From: Candidatus Collierbacteria bacterium CG_4_9_14_3_um_filter_43_16
GTDB lineage: Bacteria; Patescibacteriota; Microgenomatia; UBA1400; MFAQ01
Length of the DNA: 5,337 nucleotides
Direction: 5' to 3'
NCBI GenBank assembly: GCA_002789895.1
Contig: PFUC01000030.1
Coordinates: 1-5,337 of the forward strand
In this document: in pieces, positions 1 through 4,810 of the stretch
Position numbering within the stretch: the stretch's first letter is position 1
How the letters are laid out: each line of letters opens with the position of its first letter
Translations under genes and position numbers: made by a program
Notes under the pieces: generated by a model
Told to the model about the DNA's origin: nothing
The model's input: the letters and a program-made list of their open reading frames with translations, nothing else
Database searches by the model: none

Positions 1-2
1 AG

Positions 3-29
3 GCTGGGGGAAAGTACCGGGCGGTATGA
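3..29 (+). CDS. possible 3' tail of an upstream gene (very short, uncertain)
   Basis: The frame starting at base 3 is open from the window edge and ends at TGA 27-29, just before the terminator hairpin at 31-58. It reads AGGKYRAV. A gene ending here would explain the hairpin equally well from the plus side. Only eight codons are visible, so there is no product call, and chance is a fair alternative. Confidence 0.2.
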   Translation, partial: AGGKYRAV

Positions 30-58
30 AAAACGCCCCCGATTTATCGGGGGCGTTT
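29..58 (-). terminator. intrinsic terminator of the minus-strand small RNA
   Basis: A perfect 12-bp stem (31-42 with 47-58) closes a TTTA loop and has a GC-rich core. On the minus strand it is followed by TTTTT at 33-29. On the plus strand only TTTAT follows, so the minus strand is the better reading, although the hairpin could also stop a plus-strand gene ending to its left. Confidence 0.8.
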
Positions 59-162
59 ATGAACGATCAAAGTGGATGAGATTCCACCTTCCTTCTTCGA
101 AACGAAGGTGAGCCAGTCCTCCGTGCCTTAGGAAACTGCTTTTGGCTAGTTCAACAACGAGT
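29..162 (-). ncRNA. candidate structured small RNA with its own promoter and terminator
   Basis: Read on the minus strand, this stretch lies between a good extended -10 promoter and a strong intrinsic terminator, giving a predicted transcript of about 130 nt. No convincing ORF is present in it. Visible pairing (plus-strand coordinates): 114-120 with 130-138 (CAGT/ACTG plus CCT/AGG, with an AA bulge), extended by AGC 111-113 with GCT 145-147; CACCTTC 85-91 with GAAGGTG 104-110; and GTGGA 72-76 with TCCAC 83-87. The last two share bases 85-87 and so exclude each other. A smaller hairpin, CTTCG 95-99 with CGAAG 103-107, can coexist with the 72-87 hairpin. I do not recognise an SRP, 6S, RNase P, tmRNA or common riboswitch core. 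Promoter, stems and terminator are seen directly; that it is a functional RNA is inference. It could instead be a leader RNA of an unseen gene to the left, but the terminator argues for a stand-alone transcript. Confidence 0.6.
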
Positions 163-167
163 AGGGA

Positions 168-196
168 ATTGTACCACAAAGGAGGCTGGGTTGCAA
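168..196 (-). promoter_or_regulatory. extended -10 promoter of the minus-strand small RNA
   Basis: On the minus strand there is a -35 box TTGCAA (196-191), a 17-nt spacer and a -10 box TACAAT (173-168), preceded by TGG as an extended -10. The predicted start is near 161-162. The GTGGTA..ATT core recurs at two other promoters in this window. Confidence 0.6.
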
Positions 197-209
197 GTAT
201 ATAGGATAT

Positions 210-280
210 GTTCGAGATCGTGCTTGTTGACGTGAGTGTTGTTATAAGCTAAACTTCACTAGTTTACAAGGTTCGAGATC
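210..280. repeat. 10-bp direct repeats flanking the operon promoter (possible operator)
   Basis: GTTCGAGATC occurs exactly at 210-219 and 271-280, 61 bp apart. The first copy sits between the two divergent -35 boxes and the second lies in the predicted leader, just upstream of the RBS. The placement suggests binding sites for a regulator, but the repeat is short and chance cannot be excluded. Confidence 0.35.
227..255 (+). promoter_or_regulatory. probable promoter of the lipoprotein operon
   Basis: A -35 box TTGACG (227-232, five of six consensus bases), a 17-nt spacer and a -10 box TAAACT (250-255, four of six) place the start near 262 and give a ~40-nt leader. It is divergent from the minus-strand promoter at 168-196, with about 30 bp between the two -35 boxes. 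Confidence 0.45.
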
Positions 281-289
281 TTTGACAAT

Positions 290-301
290 AAGGAGGTCAA
301 G
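290..301 (+). promoter_or_regulatory. strong ribosome binding site for the lipoprotein gene
   Basis: AAGGAGGT at 290-297 (AAGGAGG fully complementary to the usual anti-Shine-Dalgarno) stands five bases before ATG 302, which fixes the start codon. Confidence 0.85.
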
Positions 302-1447
302 ATGAAGCGATTTCGATTTATTGTTTTGCTTGCGATAATCATTTTGGCCCTCACAAGTTGTATACCCGGAGAAATGGGGACCATCTTATTTACATCACCT
401 TCGTTTGGTCAGATCATCTCGGATGATTTTTTAGAGGATTCTCCCACCATTCCTTTGGTGGTTAGCTCTACTTTTCAGATAGATAAGGCGGTGCAATTTT
501 ACGTCAACAAACAAGAATCATTTTCATGTTTGGTGAAAGCCAATGCAATTGACCAAGAATGTCCACCCGTGACCCTGACGGTGCCGGGTGAATATACAAT
601 TACGGCCGAAACTATTCTTCTGGATGGTACCATCACTACCAGTGAAGTTCAATTTAGCTGGATACCCCAAGAAACGGGTACCATTTTGTTTATCTCTCCG
701 ATTCTGAACGAAGTTATTCGGGATGGTTATCGAGGAATACTTTCTCAGGATATTTCAGTGAGGATGAGCTCCACTTTCCGAAGGGACAAAATCGTTCGGT
801 ACGGTGTGGATGGTCATGCAAAGGATGCCTTTTGTTTAGTCAAAGCCAATGCAATTGACCAAGAATGTCCGCCCGTGACCCTGACGGTGCCGGGTGAATA
901 TACAATTACTGCTGAGACGGACCTGCTGAATGGTTCCGTTGACTCCAGTAATGTTAGTTTTAAATGGGAACCATATACCAATCTGGATAGGATAATGATC
1001 GAGATAGGTTGGTCCAATGATCCGATCAGGGGCTATCTGGTAGCTTTTGGTATTCTTGTTTTCATCATAACCGCGATAACCGGCTTGATAACTAAAGATA
1101 GGGCAAAAATTGCGCTTTCGGGAACGATCGTTGTCGCTGCATCAATTTTAGCCGCGTGTTTTTTGCCAACACCTGGTCTGGCGACCTCTATTTCTTGCTG
1201 GTTAGTTCCGTTTTTAATGGTAATTGGTTCAATGGCCTATTGGTGGATTCGTTATCCTCGACCGGCGTTGGTGATTGATGGTTTGGAAGATGGCTCTCAA
1301 CTGATTTATAGTAGTCGCCCACGAAGGGGGGAGCCAAAAAAGACAATCTTTATTGATGAACGAACAGCCGTTATTGATGAAAATACGGTAGAGGGTGAGA
1401 TTGTTTCAAGTGTACCCATTAACAAATTGGAGGTGACAGATGAATGA
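302..1447 (+). CDS. membrane-anchored lipoprotein with two tandem extracellular repeats and three TM helices
   Basis: I do not recognise the family. Residues 1-20 are a lipoprotein signal peptide: K2/R3/R5, a hydrophobic core, then lipobox L17-T18-S19-C20. Residues ~26-120 and ~126-222 are two copies of a ~100-residue unit, each opening with GTILF and SP and closing with VPGEYTITAET and FxW. This looks like a beta-sandwich (Ig-like) domain by its strand pattern, which is inference. Each copy holds a cysteine pair (C76/C87 and C178/C189) that could form a disulfide. Hydrophobic segments at ~243-263, ~269-288 and ~297-316, with the basic loop TKDRAK between the first two and RYPR after the third, predict the repeats outside and a ~65-residue cytoplasmic C-terminus. 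Lipidation plus three membrane helices is an unusual double anchoring. The gene overlaps the next ORF by 8 nt, which indicates translational coupling. A sensor, adhesion or envelope-complex subunit are all possible; none can be chosen from sequence alone. Confidence 0.85.
   Translation: MKRFRFIVLLAIIILALTSCIPGEMGTILFTSPSFGQIISDDFLEDSPTIPLVVSSTFQIDKAVQFYVNKQESFSCLVKANAIDQECPPVTLTVPGEYTITAETILLDGTITTSEVQFSWIPQETGTILFISPILNEVIRDGYRGILSQDISVRMSSTFRRDKIVRYGVDGHAKDAFCLVKANAIDQECPPVTLTVPGEYTITAETDLLNGSVDSSNVSFKWEPYTNLDRIMIEIGWSNDPIRGYLVAFGILVFIITAITGLITKDRAKIALSGTIVVAASILAACFLPTPGLATSISCWLVPFLMVIGSMAYWWIRYPRPALVIDGLEDGSQLIYSSRPRRGEPKKTIFIDERTAVIDENTVEGEIVSSVPINKLEVTDE
536..909 (+). repeat. near-identical 68-nt blocks inside the two lipoprotein repeats
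   Basis: Bases 536-603 and 842-909, exactly 306 bp (102 codons) apart, differ at a single position (A565 versus G871), which is synonymous. They encode most of an identical 29-residue stretch at residues 76-104 and 178-206. The flanking parts of the two repeat units are far more divergent at both DNA and protein level. Confidence 0.9.
1429..1435 (+). promoter_or_regulatory. internal ribosome binding site for the second operon gene
   Basis: GGAGGTG lies inside the last codons of the lipoprotein gene, 4-6 nt before ATG 1440. Together with the ATGAATGA stop/start overlap it supports the chosen start and coupled translation. Confidence 0.8.
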
Positions 1448-2291
1448 TAGTCTGTTGAGACCGATGATGCGAGTTGCTGCTGATGAAAATGATCTATTTA
1501 AGAAAGTGCAGGGCCGTGTGGTAGTCGTTCCTCGCAGTCAGAATCCTGATTGGTTGGAGAAAACTGAAATCTCCATTGGGCAGGAAATTGAAAGAGTAGA
1601 AAGATATATCGAAGAAGGCGAGAAGCCTCTTTTGAGGACGAGGAAAGCTATCCAAACCGGCTCGTATTTCGGTGCAGAGGACGTAGAAGAGATGGGTCCT
1701 GAAGCGTTATTTAGACTTCAGAATACGTTGCTGCATTTTCAAATGGCCAGAAAACGCTACCGTTATCGTCTCCATCCCGAATTTTTGTCTTGGGTCAGGC
1801 AGGATGGCTTGCCTCGTTTCATGACTTTAACTTGGGATAGTCCAGATTTTTCGATATCAGTAACACCGGATCCATCAGGGGATTCACCGCAACACAAGTT
1901 TGATATCCGCCCTTATTTGCATCCGGACCTTGCTGTCCAATATGTTGGTGCGGTAAAAACTCTGTTAAAGTTGGCGCAAGTGAGTCGAAGTAGCAGTGTA
2001 GGCATCTCTGCTCGTTTTGCCGGATCAATTCCATTAACTACGAAGCGGAAAATGGAGAAAGCTTTAGAGTCCGGTTTGTTCGATACTGATCATCTCTATA
2101 TTGCGTCTATCGGTCCGGATGTGTGGTCCATGCAAAAAACTCCGCGTGTGAAAAAGGACCCAATTGTCTTTGGCGGTGTGGCCGGACCAGGCAACGTGTA
2201 TCAATTTTATATGATTGACATCTTTGATCCGACTTCAATTGAAAAGGCCGCTGCAGAAATGTATTTGCATGATTTTCCTGGCAGAGCTTAA
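1440..2291 (+). CDS. uncharacterised soluble protein, partner of the lipoprotein
   Basis: A 283-residue protein with no signal peptide or membrane segment, so probably cytoplasmic; I do not recognise its family. Residues ~40-75 are a charged helical stretch rich in E, R and K (IERVERYIEEGEK). Residues ~84-115 look helical (ALFRLQNTLLHFQMARKRYRYR). Residues ~126-142 (FMTLTWDS, then FSISVTPD) look like beta strands. The C-terminal third holds a glycine-rich VFGGVAGPGN segment (243-252) followed by strand YQFYMIDIFDP. No catalytic signature or nucleotide-binding loop is evident. Its start overlaps the lipoprotein stop by 8 nt and it shares the terminator at 2303-2327, so the two proteins are made together and may interact, perhaps through the lipoprotein's cytoplasmic tail; the interaction is inference. 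The gene itself is well supported by RBS, length and coupling. Confidence 0.8.
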   Translation: MNDSLLRPMMRVAADENDLFKKVQGRVVVVPRSQNPDWLEKTEISIGQEIERVERYIEEGEKPLLRTRKAIQTGSYFGAEDVEEMGPEALFRLQNTLLHFQMARKRYRYRLHPEFLSWVRQDGLPRFMTLTWDSPDFSISVTPDPSGDSPQHKFDIRPYLHPDLAVQYVGAVKTLLKLAQVSRSSSVGISARFAGSIPLTTKRKMEKALESGLFDTDHLYIASIGPDVWSMQKTPRVKKDPIVFGGVAGPGNVYQFYMIDIFDPTSIEKAAAEMYLHDFPGRA

Positions 2292-2302
2292 GTTTCTGAA
2301 AC

Positions 2303-2327
2303 CCCCGCCATCAGCGGGGATTTTCTT
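2303..2327 (+). terminator. intrinsic terminator of the two-gene operon
   Basis: CCCCGC (2303-2308) pairs with GCGGGG (2314-2319) around the loop CATCA. After one A it is followed by TTTTCTT. It begins 11 bp after the stop codon at 2289-2291. Confidence 0.85.
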
Positions 2328-2346
2328 GGTTGAGTATCATCCTATA

Positions 2347-2375
2347 GTGACAGACATACTTGAGTGTGGTATCAT
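2347..2375 (+). promoter_or_regulatory. extended -10 promoter of the small-protein unit
   Basis: A -35 box GTGACA (2347-2352), a 17-nt spacer and a -10 box TATCAT (2370-2375), with TGG directly upstream as an extended -10. Both boxes match five of six consensus bases. The predicted start is near 2382. Confidence 0.7.
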
Positions 2376-2426
2376 TTGGGCATAAGTAGATCGTTCGCGC
2401 CGTTCTTGAAAATAAAGGAGTATAAG

Positions 2427-2534
2427 ATGGAGTTTTTTGTTACAATTTTTGTCGTTGGTTGGTTTTGTTCGACGGCTATGGTGGCCACTAATGGTGGGTA
2501 TAATGTGGTTTACCGGGGCGATGTATGTAGCTGA
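2427..2534 (+). CDS. tiny membrane peptide (35 aa), possibly frameshifted
   Basis: AAAGGAG at 2414-2420 stands six bases before ATG 2427. The ORF has its own promoter (2347-2375) and terminator (2576-2602), so a translated short gene is likely. Residues 2-20 (from EFFVTIFVVGW) form one hydrophobic helix; the remainder (from NGGYNVVYRG) is polar and lacks the basic tail common in such peptides. The +1 frame over 2491-2553 reads M-VGIMWFTGAMYVADKMKSK, which looks like a second helix plus a basic tail. Joining the two frames near 2483-2491 would give a ~41-residue two-helix protein. The unit may therefore be a frameshifted gene, hold a nested second ORF, or contain a sequencing error. Function unknown. 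Confidence 0.5.
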   Translation: MEFFVTIFVVGWFCSTAMVATNGGYNVVYRGDVCS

Positions 2535-2553
2535 TAAGATGAAATCCAAATAA
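2491..2553 (+). CDS. alternative or nested 20-codon ORF in the +1 frame
   Basis: ATG 2491 to TAA 2551-2553, overlapping the 35-codon ORF in another frame. It encodes a hydrophobic segment with tail DKMKSK. A weak SD-like GGTGG (2479-2484) lies upstream. It is either the displaced C-terminal half of the small protein, an overlapping ORF, or chance. Confidence 0.3.
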   Translation: MVGIMWFTGAMYVADKMKSK

Positions 2554-2575
2554 GAGAGAATAGGAAAAGTGTTTT

Positions 2576-2602
2576 GGCCTCAAGGAATAGGGGCCTTTTT
2601 TT
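2576..2602 (+). terminator. intrinsic terminator of the small-protein unit
   Basis: GGCCTC (2576-2581) pairs with GGGGCC (2590-2595, one T-G wobble) around an 8-nt loop and is followed by seven T. It separates this unit from comM, so comM should have its own promoter; I see no clear one in the 35 bp left. Confidence 0.8.
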
Positions 2603-2637
2603 ATGGCATTTTTGTGGTGAAGGTGAAATACTGAGTA

Positions 2638-4281
2638 ATGCTGGCGAGAATTGAAAGTGTCGCTTGTGTAGGACTGGAGAGTTTTTTGGTGGAAGTAGAG
2701 GTAGATGTAGCCGAGAAAGGGTTCCCGGGATTTAGCATTGTCGGTCTGCCGGACAAAGCGGTGGCCGAGGCGCGGGAGAGAGTGAAAACGGCTCTGGTTA
2801 ATAGCGGCTTTGCTTTTCCTCAGAAAAAAATTATTGTCAATTTGGCTCCGGCGGATCTACCCAAAGAAGGTTCGGCTTATGATCTGCCGATTGCAGTGGG
2901 GATATTGGTGGCGAACGGAGATATACAGTGTCATTGCGAATCTCGTACGCGAGCTGAAGCAATCTCCGATGTTGAGTCTCGAGATAATAGTTTGGTTGAA
3001 CCCTCAAACGCGGGGATTGCTTCGGTTCGGAATACCGAAACTCGCAATGACGGGGTGGTGGAGGGGTTGTTTTATGGAGAGCTGTCGCTTGATGGTGGAT
3101 TAAGACACACAAAAGGGACATTATTGGTGGCTTTGTATGCCAAAAAAGAACATAAACAGAGAATCTTTCTACCGGTGTTGTCGGCTAACGAAGCGGCTGT
3201 GGTTAAAGGTATAGAAGTTATACCGGTAAGAAATTTGAAAGAACTAATTTTCCATTTGATGGGAGAGAAGAAGATTGAACCGCTGAAGAAAATAGAGATA
3301 AAAAGTTTAGTGGAGGCCGCTTTGCCTGAATTTGATATGGCAGACGTGGTAGGACAAGAGACCGCTAAGAGAGCATTGATAATTTCTGCCGCCGGAGGGC
3401 ACAATATTCTGATGTCAGGCCCTCCCGGATCGGGGAAGACGATGTTGTCGAGAGCACTACCCGGAATTATGCCCCTCATGAGCGAGGAAGAAAGTATGGA
3501 AGTGACGAGAATTTATTCGGCGGCTGGACTGATGACAGCCGGAGAAGCCGTAGTAAGACGTCGACCATTTCGCTCCCCACATCATTCGACCAGCATGGCG
3601 GGACTGATTGGTGGAGGAAGCAGACCAGTACCGGGTGAAGTGTCTTTAGCTCATCTCGGGGTATTATTTTTGGATGAAATGGCGGAGTTCCCCCGAAGTG
3701 TATTGGAATCGATGAGACAGCCGATGGAAGATGGGAAAGTGGAAATATCGAGGGTGGCAGGGAGAGTAGAGTACCCGGCATCTTTCCAGTTGGTGGCGGC
3801 GGTGAACCCTTGCCCTTGCGGTTATCTAGGACATCCGACGAAAGAATGCAAATGTTCAATGAGAGAAATTGAAAGATACAAAAGAAGAATCAGTGGACCG
3901 ATTTTGGATAGAATTGATTTGCATATAAATGTCCCGGCGGTAGAAACGGAAAAGATTTTAGGGACGGTCGAAAAAGGGGAGAGTTCAAAAGACATTCGAG
4001 AAAAAGTGATGATGGCGAGAGTGAAACAAAGTGAAAGATTGTTAAAGTTTGGGATTTTTTGTAATTCCCAGATGAAAAATAAACAAGTAAAAGAGTTTTG
4101 TCGATTGGATATTGATGGTGTTCACATACTACGTCTGGCGATGGAAAAGTTTGATTTGTCGGCGCGGAGCTACTTCCGAGTTTTGAAAGTAGCTCGGACG
4201 ATAGCCGACCTAGAGAGGAGTGAGTCGATTTTGGCTGGGCACATAGGTGAGGCATTGCAGTACAGAGAAAGGGTGTTCTAG
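2638..4281 (+). CDS. comM: ComM-type AAA+ helicase (YifB/Mg-chelatase-like), with a 41-residue repeat-derived insertion
   Basis: ComM is a cytoplasmic hexameric AAA+ helicase that promotes branch migration when transformed DNA is integrated; homologues are also found in species not known to be competent. N-terminal ChlI/ComM domain: residues 1-~205, with FSIVGLPDKAV, VNLAPADLPKEGSAYDLP and GELSLDGGLR. AAA+ core: ~232-430, with Walker A GPPGSGKT (261-268), FRSPHHSTS (311-319), Walker B LFLDE (343-347), a four-cysteine cluster C392/C394/C404/C406 in NPCPCGYLG..KECKC, and GPILDRIDL containing R425. C-terminal Mg-chelatase-type helical domain: ~450-547, with LSARSYFRVLKVARTIADL. An in-frame TGA at 2632-2634 makes ATG 2638 the first possible start, and MLAR is the usual ComM beginning. 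The SD is weak or distant (AAGGTGA 2620-2626). The protein is 547 residues against about 506 for E. coli YifB; residues 98-138 are the excess and coincide with a palindromic repeat. All key motifs are intact. Confidence 0.95.
   Translation: MLARIESVACVGLESFLVEVEVDVAEKGFPGFSIVGLPDKAVAEARERVKTALVNSGFAFPQKKIIVNLAPADLPKEGSAYDLPIAVGILVANGDIQCHCESRTRAEAISDVESRDNSLVEPSNAGIASVRNTETRNDGVVEGLFYGELSLDGGLRHTKGTLLVALYAKKEHKQRIFLPVLSANEAAVVKGIEVIPVRNLKELIFHLMGEKKIEPLKKIEIKSLVEAALPEFDMADVVGQETAKRALIISAAGGHNILMSGPPGSGKTMLSRALPGIMPLMSEEESMEVTRIYSAAGLMTAGEAVVRRRPFRSPHHSTSMAGLIGGGSRPVPGEVSLAHLGVLFLDEMAEFPRSVLESMRQPMEDGKVEISRVAGRVEYPASFQLVAAVNPCPCGYLGHPTKECKCSMREIERYKRRISGPILDRIDLHINVPAVETEKILGTVEKGESSKDIREKVMMARVKQSERLLKFGIFCNSQMKNKQVKEFCRLDIDGVHILRLAMEKFDLSARSYFRVLKVARTIADLERSESILAGHIGEALQYRERVF
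2929..3051 (+). repeat. palindromic dispersed repeat (GTCATTGCGA type) inserted in frame within comM
   Basis: Terminal arms GTCATTGCGA (2930-2939) and TCGCAATGAC (3042-3051) are perfect inverted complements. Inside them, GAAGCAATCTCCG (2956-2968) pairs with CGGGGATTGCTTC (3011-3023), 13 bp with one wobble. Two side hairpins complete a cruciform: CTCG 2942-2945 with CGAG 2950-2953, and TTCGG 3026-3030 with CCGAA 3035-3039 around AATA. The CATTGCGA ... GAAGCAATC layout is that of a repeat seen in many unrelated bacterial genomes, usually between genes (from memory, not searched). Here 2929-3051 is exactly 41 codons (residues C98-D138), with no stop, inside comM. No clear target-site duplication is visible. 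Confidence 0.85.
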
Positions 4282-4292
4282 GCATAGTGGCA

Positions 4293-4298
4293 TATAAT
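4293..4298 (+). promoter_or_regulatory. isolated TATAAT box after comM (weak)
   Basis: A perfect -10 hexamer sits 12 bp after the comM stop, without a recognisable -35 box or TGn extension. Transcription from it would yield a ~120-nt RNA ending at the 4386-4426 terminator, with no good ORF. It may be chance in the comM 3' untranslated region. Confidence 0.2.
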
Positions 4299-4385
4299 CG
4301 GAGTGTTTAAGGTCAGTAAAGCCAGCTTTGATCGAAAACATTGGTTGTCGCTAAAAATTGAACGTATTGCTTAGATTTGAAGATT

Positions 4386-4426
4386 CCCGAGCTGTTTGGC
4401 TAATACGCCAACGGCTCGGGTCTTTT
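4386..4426 (+). terminator. strong intrinsic terminator downstream of comM
   Basis: CCCGAGC (4386-4392) pairs with GCTCGGG (4414-4420). The stem continues inward through TG/CG and TTGGC (4396-4400) with GCCAA (4407-4411), with one bulged T and a TAATAC loop, giving about 14 bp. TCTTTT follows. It lies 105 bp past the comM stop. Confidence 0.85.
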
Positions 4427-4454
4427 GTGGCCAGAAATGGTTTTTTACAGATCG

Positions 4455-4463
4455 TGGTATAAT
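4455..4463 (+). promoter_or_regulatory. extended -10 promoter of the 91-aa gene
   Basis: TGG followed by a perfect TATAAT (4458-4463); no good -35 box at the expected spacing, typical of extended -10 promoters. The start is predicted near 4470, leaving a ~54-nt leader. Confidence 0.65.
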
Positions 4464-4495
4464 TATGGGGTAGTTTGACAAGTAAAACTGAATTG

Positions 4496-4515
4496 TGGGC
4501 AAAGCCCAGAAGGAG
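4496..4515 (+). promoter_or_regulatory. leader hairpin and ribosome binding site of the 91-aa gene
   Basis: TGGGC (4496-4500) pairs with GCCCA (4504-4508) around AAA. The SD AAGGAG (4510-4515) follows directly, eight bases before ATG 4524. The hairpin leaves the SD exposed, so it may stabilise the mRNA end rather than block translation. Confidence 0.55.
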
Positions 4516-4523
4516 AAAGTCTG

Positions 4524-4799
4524 ATGACAAGTTTTGCTACTACAGTTCCTATTGCGGATGCACTGTGGAATGCCCCTCAGGTTCAAATGAATATTGGACT
4601 TGATTGGCAGGCTCAACAAGGGAAGTGGCTTCAGGGGTTTGTTATGAGCCACAAAGATGCTTCTTTGGCCTTGGCTGCGACACTAAACACCGAGGAGTTG
4701 GCTTCCACGGCTTCGAATGTTTGTCGCGTGGTCAATGATTTCTTGAGGGCGAAGGGGTTCAACATCCAGCTTCAAGACCTGGGATCGTACAATATGTAG
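4524..4799 (+). CDS. uncharacterised 91-residue protein with its own promoter
   Basis: I do not recognise this protein. It has no signal peptide and no membrane helix. Residues 1-40 are rich in Q, A and W (W15, W28, W35). Residues ~43-76 look like one or two amphipathic helices (KDASLALAATLN, then EELASTASNVCRVVNDFLRAKG). A short polar tail with QLQDLGSYNM ends the chain. The single cysteine is C67. It is preceded by an extended -10 promoter and a clear AAGGAG site, and by the comM terminator, so it forms its own unit. No terminator follows: the insertion sequence begins within about 15-35 bp of the stop codon and may have displaced it. A small cytoplasmic protein of unknown role; the gene call rests on its expression signals. 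Confidence 0.7.
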   Translation: MTSFATTVPIADALWNAPQVQMNIGLDWQAQQGKWLQGFVMSHKDASLALAATLNTEELASTASNVCRVVNDFLRAKGFNIQLQDLGSYNM

Positions 4800-4810
4800 T
4801 TTAAGTAACC

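Noticed and set aside
29..162. Identity of the small RNA as SRP RNA, 6S RNA or a SAM-type riboswitch
   Set aside because: The conserved cores of these families (for example the GGAAGCAGCC loop of SRP RNA) are absent; similarity is limited to short GGAGGACUGG-like stretches.
178..234. AAAGGAGG followed by TTG 191 opening a 14-codon ORF, a possible leader peptide
   Set aside because: The SD-like bases fall in the spacer of the minus-strand promoter, the start is the rare TTG, and it would have to be transcribed from upstream of any visible plus-strand promoter.
2499..2504. TATAAT inside the small-protein ORF as a promoter for comM
   Set aside because: No -35 box or TG extension is present, and the strong terminator at 2576-2602 lies between it and comM.
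2337..2549. 70-codon minus-strand ORF over the small-protein unit
   Set aside because: It has no RBS, and the promoter, SD and terminator in the region all read on the plus strand.
2837..4285. Several minus-strand ORFs of 94-135 codons opposite comM
   Set aside because: They are antisense shadows of a conserved gene, with low-complexity proline/serine composition and no start signals.
63..4333. CTTTGATCG shared by the minus-strand RNA (71-63) and the comM tail (4325-4333)
   Set aside because: A nine-base match over 5 kb with two strands is close to what chance gives, and the flanks do not align.
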